Source of the DNA: Pegea sp. RAD2-039
Lineage: Eukaryota > Chordata > Thaliacea > Salpida > Salpidae
NCBI GenBank assembly: GCA_034620365.1
Contig: JAQGEQ010000037.1
Coordinates: 331,678-395,677 of the forward strand
Direction: 5' to 3'
DNA length: 64,000 nt
Under the pieces are notes generated by a model that had not been told where the DNA came from, did no database searches, and saw only the letters and a list, made by a program, of their open reading frames with translations. Position 1 is the first letter of the stretch, and each line of letters begins with the position of its first letter. Position numbers and translations under genes: made by a program. Shown piece after piece: positions 22,991-35,350 of this stretch.

Positions 22991-25110
22991 GGCATAAGCG
23001 TTGTGTATAATGGCCTACATAGAAACGTGCTTATACTGAATAATCAGAAGTGGAGTTAGAATGTTGAAAGAAAAACATATCAATTAGATTTCAGTACATT
23101 TCTGAAAATTATCTTTTTCATGTGCAAAAATTTGAGGAGGAAATATCAGTGACGTGCTTCAAATGTAGTTTCTATTATCGATTCTCTTTTTACTCTTGTC
23201 TCTCATGGTGTCGCTCAAAAATAGTGAGTCAGTTCTAAAAGCCTTTTTTTTGTATTATCTCTTTTTTAATAAATCCAATATGAATATCCAATATAGCTTT
23301 TCACAAGACATAAGTATTGATGATCGCATAGCAAGTAAGTAAAAAGGGTTTTCACGAAATATTTTAGCTGTTTGTAGTTAAGTTTTTGCCTAGTCAGCCA
23401 TTTTAATTTTTTGGAAAATTTCTTATAAAGTTGAACAGTTTTTTATCCGTTGTTTTTCAAGATTTGTGAATTTTCATTGTTACTTTAATAATTATTGTTA
23501 TATTGGTAATTATTATTGAGGTTAAAGTACCGTAAAAGTAATAATAGATAAAACATAGGAACCGAGTGAGCTTCTTTTATTTTTGCATGCAATTATAATT
23601 ATAAAACCACGTCGTGATTGTGGTAAAATCTATTTTGATGAAAACTACCGGCAAAATTTCCAATGAAATTAAAAAGTGCAATAATAAACTGTTTGTTTAT
23701 CTAATACTTGATTTTAAAACAAAATTTTTCGAAGCAAAACAAAGTTGTTGTTAATAACAAAGGTTGAATTTTTGTTTAAACAAACAGAATTAAATATAAA
23801 AGAAATTGATTTTTGCTTGCCATAACATACATTACCTAATACTTGATATGGTAAAAGTTATCCTTAGACTTAGTAAGATCTAAGCTGCTATGTTGCTTTT
23901 CAAAAGTTTAGAAACTTTTATTAGATAGAATAATCATTAGTGCTTGATTAATGATTGGAGTTAATATTTTCATAATTTCTCAGCTGTAAGCGTTTTTTGG
24001 TTTGATTCAGGTTTTTTTACTAATTTTTAATTTCAGATCAAAGGTTTTAAGTTTATATTATGAAAAGGTATTTTGTATGTGGAGATACAAATTGTTATTA
24101 TATTTCTTTGTTGGAATCAAACAAAATATCAGTTTTGTAGGAAACTTTTGATTTTCTTAAAAAAAATTGATTTGATTGTAGCTTGTCCTATAAACAAAAA
24201 TTGTTTCTAACAATAATAAGACAAGTTATGACAAACTTAACGTCTTTTTTTAATGAAATCCTCTATTTTGTTGAACTATTAGTATTTACAATTTCATTAA
24301 TAGTTAGAAACGAAATAAATGTGAATATTCAAAGCTAATGAGCTTTTTTTCTTTCGGTTAACAAATTTTAGAGCCTAAAAAATAATGAATTAAGAATTTA
24401 GAAAATTTAACCTTTTAGTAGTTTTAATTAAAAAGAAATGGTAAAAATGATTTCAAATTTTTTTTTTAATTTCCTGAATATATTATTAAAAGTTTCCAGA
24501 CTAAAGATATGATCAAAGATTTATTTGCCATCTGTATTTTCACACAAATAACTTTTTTAGCTTTCCTGTCTGTTGAATGTTTACTTTATTCTCTTTCTAC
24601 TTATCAATGCAAAATCGGTTTTTGTTTGTTTATGCTGTAAAATAACGAAAATAGCATATTTTTCTATTGAAGGCAAAGTAGCGTAGAATTGCTAATAGAT
24701 AAAACAGATGGACCGACAGATATTTTTTGTTGCTATTCTATTTATACAACCTCTGTAATAAACGAAACAGTGTTATATAAGTGGCGATATTAAAGCTAAA
24801 TTATATTCTGAAAAATATTTATTTAGGGAATATTTTATAATGAGCTTTTGTTAGTTTGCAAAATTAAATTATTTAAGGGTTGGTAGATAATTAGCTATTT
24901 TATTTTGTAAACTAAAAGAAAGTTTGAACTTAATAAGAATAATGATTAACTAAACTAAGTTTTATGAATAAGGTTGAAGATCTGTAAGATATCTGAAATA
25001 GTTTTTATTAATTAGTTAACTTATCTAAATATAATTTCGTCAAAAGCTGATTGTTTTTTCTTAAACTTTTTACTTTAATGGAAACAGGTTTTTATTTAAT
25101 AACAATTGTT
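22991..25110. other. Upstream region of the receptor-like gene; possible first exon
   Basis: Mostly AT-rich and non-coding. One candidate leader exon is 23280-23334 (ATG, 55 bp, MNIQYSFSQD..) followed by a strong GTAAGT donor. Splicing it to an acceptor at about 25087 (GGAAACAG) would leave the frame open into the receptor-like gene and extend it by about 26 residues. This is not certain, because an internal ATG at 25111 fits equally well. No other coding sequence seen. Confidence 0.35.
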
Positions 25111-28054
25111 ATGGAGTCTACTGCTGACCGCAAATCTTATGTGAAAAAACATGTCAATAAAAGTAAGTTTTAGACAAAATTTATTTGTCCTAGATATTAA
25201 CCACTTTTTATTAGCTAACAAGGATGAAAAACCAAAATGTGAGGTCTGTCAAGATCTAATTAAACCCAAAGGTGTCAAGAAAAACAAAGTTGTCCGTAAA
25301 GGCAAGCACTACGGAGTGATTTGCTGCGAAGCATGCAAATGCTTTTTCTGGCGAACTGTTAAATCCAGTAAAACTTACATTTGTAAGTATACCAAGAATT
25401 GTGCTCTAAGAGATTTAGGAAAATGCCAGTATTGTCGCTTTAAAACTTGTCTTGAAGTAGGAATGAATATGAAAGGTGAGTTTACTAAATAATTTTTCTT
25501 TTGTCATTTTTTATATAAAATTTGACAGGCATTCAAGATGGCAGAAAGCCAGGTGGACGAAATCCTGATGTTATAGCTGTGATTGTAAGTTATTTTTTTA
25601 CAGTTGATTTCTTAAAACGACTTTATTTCTTTAGAAGCCAAAACATATTAGAAACAAGATTTTAATGGGGGAAATGTGGGGTGATGATGAACTTAATAAT
25701 GAAAGGGTAAGTAGTTATAACAATCATGAAAGTTTAAATAACATTTTCACGTTAAAAGGAAAATAATTTGGAAGAAATTTCAAATGAAAATCCTTCATCA
25801 AGCAATCAGCTAGATGAACCAATTCATACACAATTATCAACTGATCCTTCCAATGAAAATAAAACAGAATCTAATAGTTCTACCGAACTCAAATGCAAAC
25901 GAAAAACAACCCAGGAGAGCCAACAAAAAAAGAATGTTCCAACCAATTCCAGTCAACAAAACGGTAAATCCATCTTTGTTTAAAATCTATATATGTATTG
26001 GTTTTTACTTATTTGTTGTTTTACTTTTGGCAGAATAGTTTTGATTATTATCAATTTTTTTTTGTGTTTTTGTCATTTCTTGAAAGAATTTCGATTGAGC
26101 TATGTAACTATGAAACTGGTAAAACAGCAAAATTATTCTGCTATTTAACTTGCAAACTAAATTGGTTTTCAACATTAAAGAACTATACTTAATTTTGTAA
26201 TCTCTTCATTTCGTTTATAAACTAAAAAAATTAAATTTATTAGTTTGTTCAAAAACTAATGTATTTTTTTTATAATTCAATGCTTTTCATTGAATCATGA
26301 ACTTTATCTAAAATGTCTGTTTAGTTAAGAAAAAATCAAATGACAATTTAGACCATTTTCCAGATCTTTGCGATGAAACTAGAAGCGAATCACAGACTGA
26401 TGAACAATGTCAAGTAAGAAAAAATTTTCAATAAATGGTCAGGTCTAATGAAAATTATTCAGGTTGAAAGCCCACCAAACGTAGAAAATACCGCTGGCGA
26501 CTGTCAAAATTCAAATGTAGATGTTGACTCAAGCTCATTCTCTGATGAAGAATGTAAGTTTTAAAAATAGAGAAGTCTCAAGTAAATATTGATATATTGA
26601 GACTCCAAAATGTTATCTTTAAGATTTTAATTAAAAGTATTGATGTTATATTTTACCGGTAACTTTTCTTTGTAAGGTTAAGAAATATCCTTAGAGTTCA
26701 TTATTAATAGTTAATTAAAAATTTTGTTTTCAGCAATTACTGGTTTTTTTATAATGATACCATCAATTATTTAGATAAAATATACTGTATAATTTATTCT
26801 GCGGTAGTACTATTTATTTAGCTAACTCTAATAACAAAGATTATATACTTTTGTAACTTTTTTGTTAGTTTACTTTTTCTAACTAATCTTTTTATAACTG
26901 TAAAAAGAAAAATTATATTTCTTATCATTAAGCTTGCTTGTACTCTTATTGCAATTTAAGTAACAACAAAAATTCTCAATTTTTTTAACTAGTCAGAAAT
27001 GAATTTTCTGAATTGATTGAGTGTTGGGATAAACATAGAGTAAAGCAGAGGATTGGTGAACAATATCAAGTAATTTATAATTTACTGTATTTGAGCAATT
27101 ACTAAAATATATTTGTAGATTACCAATTTACCAGAGATTAACAGAACTTTTGAAGAAGTTGAGTTGTCAAAGCTAACTTTTGACTCGAAGCGTTTATCTG
27201 ATGAAGATGGTAGGTTTTTTCAAAGATGGACATTTGTAATAGTTAATAAATTAAAACTCAAAAGTATTAACCTGTAATTAATAAATAAGATTTTTAAATT
27301 TAAAATATGTTTTTATTAAGTTTGTTGAAACAATAGTTCACCAGCAATGACAATTTTAATATTCTATTTTTTTTAAGCAAAACATTTTATATCCACTTGC
27401 TCTGAACAAAATCCAACAAGTGATGGTAAGAAAAATCATTCAGAAATTTTCTATGAGGAAGCATTTGAAGTCTTATCTAAAAATGACTATAACGTTAAAA
27501 AGGTAAATGATAAAATACATAAATATTAACAATTCACTTGTTTCTTATTTGGTTTACATTCCCAATAAATGTTAAAGTCTTACAATTTGACAATTAAAAA
27601 AATATATTTTGAAATTCTTCCGATTTTATTCTAAAGCTTAACCTATGATTTTATTTTAAGGCTTTTGAAACTTATTCTATCAAGCAAAAAAATACTCCTT
27701 TTATGGAAAATTGGAGCATCAATGATCGTAAAATGTTTGTAAGGGGTTTCCGTAAACACAAAAAGAATTTCATGAATATACAGAAGGACTATGTTAGTAA
27801 ATTCATTAGCTATATCCTTTTTATTTTTTGAGTCAACTGTAAACAATTTAATCCATTTTGAATACTTTTAGAAAAAAAAGAAATTACTTTTTGTGATTGT
27901 TATTAAGATTACATAAATATCTAATATATTTATAACTTTACTTATACAGCTCAAAGACAAAACAGTTAAAGAAGTCGTCCAATTTTATTATCGTTGGAAG
28001 AAAAATCGCCGATGTCGAAGATCTAGCGTGAGGATATCCAGAAGGAATCGATAA
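25111..28054 (+). CDS. Nuclear-receptor-type zinc finger fused to ELM2-SANT (MIER-like) domains
   Basis: Twelve exons: 25111-25162, 25215-25475, 25529-25584, 25635-25706, 25759-25963, 26325-26413, 26463-26553, 26993-27069, 27119-27209, 27378-27502, 27661-27792 and 27950-28054. Total 1356 bp, 451 aa, all GT-AG and in phase. Residues 26-101 form a C4 receptor DNA-binding domain: CEVC..CEACKCFFWRT, then C-x5-C-x7-C-x2-C and LEVGM, followed by KGIQDGRKPGGR. Residues 130-275 are acidic and Ser/Asn-rich. Residues 276-331 are ELM2-like (QRIGEQYQITNLPEI). Residues about 389-438 are SANT (NWSINDRKMFVRGFRKHKKN, VVQFYYRWKK), closest to MIER/MTA proteins, which recruit histone deacetylases. There is no ligand-binding domain. 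It is probably a nuclear repressor. The exact start is uncertain. Confidence 0.85.
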
Positions 28055-29350
28055 ATTGTTTTTACAATCTTGAAGCTTAAATATTGAAACTTGAAATCGT
28101 CATTGACGGTTTGCAAAAGATTCAAGTTTTGATTTTAAGATTTTTTTTTTGGTGTAATTTTATAAAATTGATGTAAATATTAAAACGTGATTACAAAGTT
28201 TCTGAATTGTTACTTTTTTTTTGTAAACAGCAGGCTGCTAACTACAATTTCAAAAAGTTTTACTTCAAGTTAGTTTGTTGTTGAAATATTTTCAAATTAG
28301 TAGCTAAAGGTAAAGCCAAGCAATTATTATTAGAGGTAGAAAAAAGAAAATAACTAAGGTTTTTGACAAAGAGCTATCTTAACTAACAATCAAGTTTCAT
28401 AAGAGTTAGATTAAAAATCATTAAGTGTGTACAGTTGATTAATATTAAGTGATGCATAAAACATAAGAGTTTTGTGTGAAGTTTCACGTTTCATGTTAAG
28501 TAAAGTGTCACAGATGAATGACTTTAACATAAAGATTGATTCATAATCCAAACTTCTGTGTCAAATGTTTTTGAACATATGTTTAATTAAGAGTTTAATC
28601 AATATTCAGTTTATGGTACATTCTTTAAATTTAAACCTTTTTGCAATATGTAACTGAAGAAACATTTGAAACTCCGTTTTAAACTCCTTATATTCAGTAT
28701 TTGAAATCATTCTCTGATTCAAATATATGTGAGAGCAAAGATTAGTTTGATCGATTCTGCTAACAAAACTAAAATAGTAAAATAGTTTTGAACAGTTGTG
28801 CAACTTAGCAACCAACACACTATTTTTCTATTAGCCATACAATCCCTAACTACTTCAGTGGCACTAAAAACACTACATACTGTAAATGTCTTGACTTAAG
28901 CAGAAATTGTTCAGAAAGCCTTTTAATTACTTTTGTTATCCTGAAGATGTGGAAAGTGCAAACGTAACGTGTTACAAGAAACAAACATAAAGCGACAAGT
29001 CAGTCTCTTACCGTAAGATTATATTTAGTCTTCTATTTACGTTTTGGTAAAACTGTATAATAAATTAGCTGATGGAGTATCAATTTAAGTTAAAATAGTT
29101 GAATTGATTCAGAGATTGAGGATTTAAGTTTATTTGATATCATTAAATTATCTCTGAAAGGCTTAAATTGTAAGGCTTTTATATTGTTTCGAAATTTAAT
29201 TTTTTTATTTTTCCCTAAAACTTGTTTATGTTAGTCCAGATTTTCAATAGCTTACGAATCAAGATGATCTTATTAAGATCATGGGTCCGTGCATCAGAAA
29301 GGATTATTTTAATTTTATGAAATAAAAATTTCTACAAAAAATGGTAAATC
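26730..29350. repeat. Block N (copy 1): ELM2-SANT half plus downstream DNA
   Basis: Recurs at 60265-62885 in the same orientation. It starts inside the 439 bp intron before the ELM2 exon and runs past the gene's stop through about 1.3 kb of 3' flank. It ends at AATGGTAAATCACAA, just before the candidate exon at 29361. The stretch 28840-29190 occurs a third time at 34980-35350. Confidence 0.9.
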
Positions 29351-29360
29351 ACAATTTCAG
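28055..29360. other. 3' flank of the receptor-like gene, no gene seen
   Basis: AT-rich and non-coding. It is well kept in the copy at 61550-62885, including small landmarks such as AGTTTCACGTTTCATGTTAA (about 28480) and CTTCAGTGGCACTAAAAACA (about 28855). Open stretches on the minus strand (28606-28818) are low complexity and not kept in frame between copies. Confidence 0.5.
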
Positions 29361-29687
29361 TCAAATTTGTTTGTTTTACGAACAACCAAGAAAAGAAAGG
29401 CAAATGATATGTGTGAAAAAGCTGACAAAATTTACTCTATTAGTAGTGAGAGCTGTAGCAATTTTTCACTTGATCTTAATGAGGATACTGACATAAACGA
29501 GATTGATGAAAGTACTGATGAAAATGATTTTATAGATTTTTTAGAGGGAGATCAAAGCAAAAATCAGCAAGATTTTCACAGAAAATTCAAGCAAAAGTTT
29601 GATCGCTGTGAGCGATTAAGAAGACAAGAACAGCTACAAAATTCTGAACATTCTGAGGCAGATTTAAACTTAAGTGATAAAAAATAG
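29361..29687 (+). CDS. Candidate terminal exon, acidic then basic coiled-coil-like protein
   Basis: An acceptor TTTCAG ends at 29360 and an open frame runs to TAA at 29687 (about 108 residues, first Met at 29409). The middle is very acidic (DLNEDTDINEIDESTDEND, FLEGDQ) and the end is charged and helix-like (FKQKFDRCERLRRQEQ). The composition is that of a real protein tail, not random AT-rich frame. I find no clear upstream exon to join to it. It could be the last exon of a gene whose start lies within the preceding flank, or the leftover of one. The duplicated block N ends about 10 bases before it. No family recognised. Confidence 0.4.
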   Translation, partial: SNLFVLRTTKKRKANDMCEKADKIYSISSESCSNFSLDLNEDTDINEIDESTDENDFIDFLEGDQSKNQQDFHRKFKQKFDRCERLRRQEQLQNSEHSEADLNLSDKK

Positions 29688-30539
29688 GTTAAAAGAGTTA
29701 ACAAAATATGTGGATGATAATTAGTTACGCTTCTATCACTACTAGAATATGAAGTTTTTTAAAGAACTTTGATATTTATTCTAATTTTGAGTTATTGAAA
29801 TTACAAATGTATATTTATATTTAGTGTTGATTTAATTGTAATTTATACAAATGAAAAGTCTATGCATTCAAAAGTCTAGTTGGAATTAGGTTGTCAACAA
29901 ATTTTTAAACAATTTTTATAATAAAAACAAGTTGAAACTAGTTGAATCATTTTATTAATTATGACAATTCTAAATTCTACAAGTTCAATAGCTCTTGTAG
30001 CTAATAGATAGAATTACAGTAGATGAGTCAGAGTTTTTTGAGAATCACTCGATCATAGTAGTGGCAGAACTTCATACGTCATCCGTCCACAAGCATCAGA
30101 TGCAGAATTAAAGGCGAACACCATAATGCAATATTATAAAATACAACTTTTATTGAAGTCGAAGATAAATTATGAAAACGATCAATGTTTGGTTGAAAAC
30201 AACTTAAATACGAGTAAACACGCAAACCATGCAGATGTGATATGATAAAAATAGATTCTGTTAATTAGAAAAAATAAACATTATTTTGTACAAAAAGTCA
30301 GAAAATAAAGATGTTTGTGTTTTACCAACAGAGAGTTTCTTTTGGTTGTTCATGATATTTTGAAATAGTTTTTTATCAATTTGATGGAAATAAATAAAAT
30401 AGTTAGAAATTGAACTACTAACCATTCAATTTCATGAGTAGATTTACTGGTGGTAATCATTTTTAGGCCTCAAATCATTGAACAAAATATCGATCATATA
30501 AATCATTCTACACAAGTAAAGGAAGAATATGTCCAATAC

Positions 30540-30900
30540 TACTAATATCATAATAACTCTTCAGCGCTATCTGTAGCAGGTTTGGTACAGCTGATTCACT
30601 AGTAACAAACTGTAGAATGCTGAAAAAGGTTTATTTGTAAATTAAAAATAGAAAGTTTTAAAGTCACTTTTGATGATTTTAAAGCATTTGGTCCTACACC
30701 CGTAAACTGAAGTTTCCATTAAAATTCTGATTCTAAGGAATTAGACCACAATCTTGCTACACACGTATAAATAGGTACTCCTCCCTTAAACATCAAGATG
30801 TGAACAAAAACCAGAAAGACACTGGGACTGACCTGTTAAGTAAACGCCACGAACAAGTGAGTTTTTCAGGTATTGAGAATAACTTGAAGAAATGTGATCA
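30540..30900. repeat. Block T (copy 1)
   Basis: About 350 bp recurring at 35930-36260. Shared landmarks are ATAACTCTTCAGCGC and GGTCCTACACCCGTAAACTG. On the minus strand an acceptor-like CTTTTTCAG precedes a short open piece (near 30610-30540). It could be a degraded exon, perhaps of the same decayed gene as the neighbouring TPP2 remnant, but I cannot align it to that family. Confidence 0.7.
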
Positions 30901-30984
30901 TATGAAGAACAACGAGGTATTCGAAGTGAGGTTGAAGAATTCTCTTTCAACACACCGCTTTCTTTTTAACTTCATCTTTTAGGA

Positions 30985-32600
30985 GAGTCAAAGTTCCGAT
31001 AAAGTAGATTCCTCCACTTGTATTCTTTGGGATCCTACAAACAAATAAATCTGTATTAATATTTAAATCTAAATAAACTTTTTGCTTGTCATCCACTAGT
31101 GGCGTTACATAGGTAAGAACAGCTTCGTTGCTAGTAACAACACTAAAAGTCTTTTTGTTTCCACCAATCAGAGTTTCTCGATGATTGAAATATACATCAA
31201 AATGAATGGAAGAAGGTAGTCTGACGTACTATTCAGTAAGAGTTTAGATGAGTAGGCAAACTTCTTTTCCGACTCTACAATAATCGCAATAGTAATTCTG
31301 AATGAGATCAATAGGAGCTTCACTCACTTTTTGATGGATGCCAAGTAGGTTTAATGATTACTGTCACTGTTTTCGGTTTCTTGCTTTCGAATAACGAACG
31401 GAAATAGATCCCTGAAATACCAATTAAGGAAATCGTACTCGATTCAGTCTGATACTTACCATGTGTCTTATTATTACTTGTGATCTTGAAATAAATTTTG
31501 AATGAATCAATCTTTTAATTTCTTTTCAAAATCTCCTAGCACTCCACCACCTAAAACTGACAAATTAGACTCGAGAAGGTTCCATCACGTAAATATTACC
31601 TACAAAAGACCAGCTCCTTGCGCATATACTTCCAAATTCTTTTTAGGAAAGTTGCAGTGGTGACCAGCGCCTTCTAAACAGCAAATAGACTTAAAATCCA
31701 CCCATGAAATTTTAACCATAACCAACAACTTGTCCAACATGTCATTAGCCAAGTGGTTAGTTACCTGACAGAACTAGGCCAAGTCCTCCGCAATCGTTTG
31801 GTGACTCCATTGTTGTTCCAATCATCAATTGACCACCGAGTCGAATTGTCAAATTAGGATTATATGTGACAGCGCCACCTGGTGCTGAGATTAATACACC
31901 TATAGACAAGTCATACTGCAATTCTGAAAGTTAGAAATATGTCGATGTTCACCTGTATTTACTCGTTTCACAGTATTTTGTCTTTTAAAGAGTACTCAAT
32001 GGTCATCATCTCAGGTAATAGCCAGGCCCCAACACCTTAAACTTCAAATCAGAAGATGGTTTTAACAAAATGACAACAACAAACCAATAATATGAGGACT
32101 GGTCCCTCCTGGGGCACCAACAGTGGTTACGCAAGGGCTGATGTTATTAGCACTTCATACACAAGTCAATTTATGTTCTGTGACGGTATCTGCAAAATCT
32201 TTCACAGCTTTTCTGAAACAAAAAAATGAACTTTTAGACAATTTACAAATTGATCAAATTGTTGTTACTAAAACGTACCTTTGGTTTGGCCAATGACAAG
32301 CTTCTCCCTAGCTAAGAGTTCTAGATGACATCTTTACTTCAGTATTTTAGACCTAAAATAAATACTTGGTGAGATTGTAGTGTTTCACTAGCGAATTTTA
32401 CTTACAGCTCCAGCTAAAAATCTTCTAGTCTCCATTGTAGTCAAGCGACTATCTCCGATCTTTATAGCAGTGCTGTGAGCACCTTGAGAGATCCTATTTA
32501 ACTTGGGATTTTCAGGGAAGCGAGTAGCATTAAGGGAATGAACATGTGTCCTATGTGATCCTAGTAACGCCTTGATTTCTGTATGTTTTCAAACAACCAA
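30985..32600 (-). pseudogene. TPP2 (pseudogene): Decayed tripeptidyl-peptidase II (TPP2) gene
   Basis: Minus-strand exon-like blocks follow TPP2 order. At about 32590-32406 is the His region, GSHRTHV where the family has GSHGTHV, then QGA and KIGDSRLTTMET. At about 32215-32090 is TVTEHKL..stop..NNISPCVTTVGAPGG. At about 31925-31765 is the Ser region, [14 protein letters not shown] and [12 protein letters not shown] where the family has GTSMSSPNACGG. At about 31660-31610 is LEVYAQGAG. At about 31440-31330 is SGIYFR, and about 31240-30985 is a further C-terminal piece. TPP2 is a large cytosolic subtilisin-like exopeptidase of ~1250 aa. Here the nucleophile Ser is Thr, the Gly after the catalytic His is Arg, stops interrupt the blocks, and the Asp-containing N-terminus is not seen. 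It is a pseudogene. Confidence 0.85.
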
Positions 32601-32649
32601 TCACAAACCTTATTTAATACTATCCATCTGCACTAGTTTTTCCTCCTAA

Positions 32650-34970
32650 ACAAGAAAATTTAAGATTACTTGAAAATTGATGTTAAACAAAATAAATTCA
32701 ATAAAGAAGAAATCCACTTGCTTCATCTAAAACAAGCGATGTAGAGAGTCTCACATAAATTAATAAAAAAAATTAGCAGCAATTTCTTAAAGATGTAAAA
32801 AATTTTAAAACTTATTAATTGCAAGTTGTGTGAATACAAAATTTAAAAAAATACAAGAAATCAGACTATCATTCCTAAATGTCATTAATTTTAGAAGTCT
32901 AATAATTGCTGATAACCGTCACCTTCAGTAACTGTAAACTGATGTATAAATGAATTATATTTAAAACAATGAGTCTGCAGTCTAACCACGTGTACAACTT
33001 AGCATAACAATATGAACTTCATCACATAACATCTTCTGTAATTATTTTATCTCCTTTCTTATAATCTATATAGTGTTACATTATATTAAAAATATTAAGT
33101 TTTTTTCTGAAGATACAAAAATCATAACTGTTTTACTTATCTATTAAAGTCAAACAACCAAACTTGCAAAGAAAGCTTTAAATAGAGTTCATCATTATGA
33201 ACAAACTCTTTTGAATTATTATAAACTACTAGAATATTTTGTTCATAAATAAAATAATGTATAATTGAATTTTTTTATTTGAAAACCCTTACATTATAAA
33301 GAAAGTTGTTCTTTTAACTAAGCAATGTTGTTATTTACAACACAGTCCTATATAAAGCTAGATTTACAATGATAATTATTAGATGATAGGTTAGTATCAT
33401 TACTCAAAATTAATTGCTTGACAACCATTGGACTTAGTATAATAAATTTTTATATGATGTGAGTTGAAAGAAAAGCTGCAATTCAAAAATAATATAGTGA
33501 TAATCATTTTTTTAGTTATTTCTTTTTTCTAACAGAATAAATTAGCTATGATTGTAGGAAAAATAAAAAAAAAACTGATATGAAAAGATGCAAGTTGTTT
33601 TTGGAATCATTACATTTAAAAAAAATAGCCAGGTCTATTATCTAATCTAGTTTTCAAACAAAGAAAGCTATGATAAAATTACAAATCTTTTGATATAAAA
33701 TTAATAATAACAATTTTTATGTTAAACCAAATAGGGAATTTTTAAAAATATTATTTGTGTGAAAAGATTCACCTATATTAAATTATAATAATTTTAAAAG
33801 TATGATAATGGTAAATTTGAAGTGACTCATCTCATCTTAATTTATACAGTACATTGGTCAAAAATTATAAAAAACATGATAATTAATAGATAAATAAAAC
33901 CTAAAAAAAAATATATTTTTGCTGATGAAGACTATACTAAGATGAAGACTAGCACCAAGAAAATATTAAATGAAAATTTTACTTTTACACTAAGGAATTT
34001 CTAAACTTCTTATAAAGTAACACCTTAAAAAAAATAATTAATAAGTTGCAGTAACATAAGACATCTAAATCAACGTTTTAGATATGTTGGTTTAATGTTT
34101 ACAAAATTTTGGTAGAAAATTTGGTCTCTAAAAAAATGCGCCAACGTGATTAATTATTAATTGTTTTTTTGATCTTGGATTCTATATATAAAAAAATTAT
34201 TATTTCCATAAACTTTGAAAGCAGGTAAAGAAATAATTATTTTTATGTTATATTTTGTAATAAAAATAATTAGCATGGATTTTGAAGAAATATGAAAAAT
34301 GGGACATATAATGTCGGTAAAAAGTTTTTTTGAATACTAAATATTACAATGAGTGTTACATTTAAGAGTTACTCTTTAGATGAAAATAGATGATTTAATA
34401 CAATCTTTCGATCTTAAAAGAAATAAACACACCTAATTGGCTTTTTATTTGAATTTGACGTAAGAATGGTTAAAAAAGAATTGAAAGTAAATATAGTAAA
34501 GTTTGTAATTATAGCATCCTAAAAAAACTAATATTTCATATAAATGCAGGTAGTATTATTGGCAAGTTTTTCATTTTAAATAAAAGTAAATCATTTTAGA
34601 AAATAAGTGTACTTAAAACTCACGTTGTGCTTTTATAATTGACATAGATTAAAAGTTCTTCTTTGATGCTATCACATCAGTTTATGTTTTGATTGAGTTA
34701 TCCGTAAATATATAAAATCCATTTTCGCTATAATCACATCTACTTGAATATTTGTTTTTCGTCTGAACACTTTTGTCAACTGTTCTAACATTAAATAAAT
34801 GACAAACTCACAATATAACTTTCTAGTCATGCAACAGATTAGGATTTATAAAACAAACGAATGTGAAGGAATATTTCAATGTTTATATTTCTCTGCTTTA
34901 AATATGAAAACTTCGATTAACTTCAATGACAAAATAAAGTCAATCGCAAAAGTGTTGTATAATCTAATCT
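32650..34970. other. AT-rich stretch, no gene seen
   Basis: Very AT-rich, full of A/T runs and stop codons on both strands. No repeat shared with the rest of the window was noticed, and no remnant of the missing TPP2 5' exons could be read. Confidence 0.5.
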
Positions 34971-34979
34971 TATTTACTT

Positions 34980-35350
34980 ATAGTAAATGTACTTATAGTA
35001 GCCATACAATCCCTAACTACTTCAGTGGCGTTAAAAACACTACATACTGTAAATGTCTTGACTAAAACAGAATTTGTTCACAAAGCCTTTTAACAGTTGT
35101 ATTATCCTGAAGATGTGGAAAGTATCAAAAACAACGTATTACAAGTAGCAAACATAAAACTACCACTCAGTGTCTTGTTATACTATTATATTTTTGCTTT
35201 TCTTTACTTTTTGTTAAAATTTTATAATAAATTAGCTGATAGAGTTTTAATTTAAGTTAAAATAAATGAATTATTTTGAGATTGAGGATTTAAGTTTATT
35301 TGACATCATTAATTTATCTCTGAAAGTGTTAAATTGTAAGGCTTTTAAAA
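34980..35350. repeat. Short third copy of block N 3' flank
   Basis: Matches 28840-29190 and 62370-62740, with landmarks AGCCATACAATCCCTAACTA and TGAAGATGTGGAAAGT. Non-coding; the open frame running into it (34799-35065) is accidental. Confidence 0.75.

Noticed and set aside
25151-25214. Start of the receptor-like gene at MSIKVSF just before the zinc finger
   Set aside because: This stretch is the intron between 25162 and 25215. The acceptor TTATTAG and the phase with the upstream exon support splicing.
27425-27443. Possible 18 bp intron GTAAG..TTCAG inside the ELM2-SANT gene
   Set aside because: Too short to splice, and reading straight through keeps the frame and gives a linker that fits the MIER-like region. 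The exon is continuous, 27378-27502.
30800-30982. 60-codon plus-strand frame next to the TPP2 remnant
   Set aside because: It is antisense to duplicated block T, is not kept in the copy at 36180-36260, and has no coding signals.
34799-35065. 88-codon frame ending in the block N flank repeat
   Set aside because: The repeat part is non-coding in its two other copies. The frame exists only by chance.
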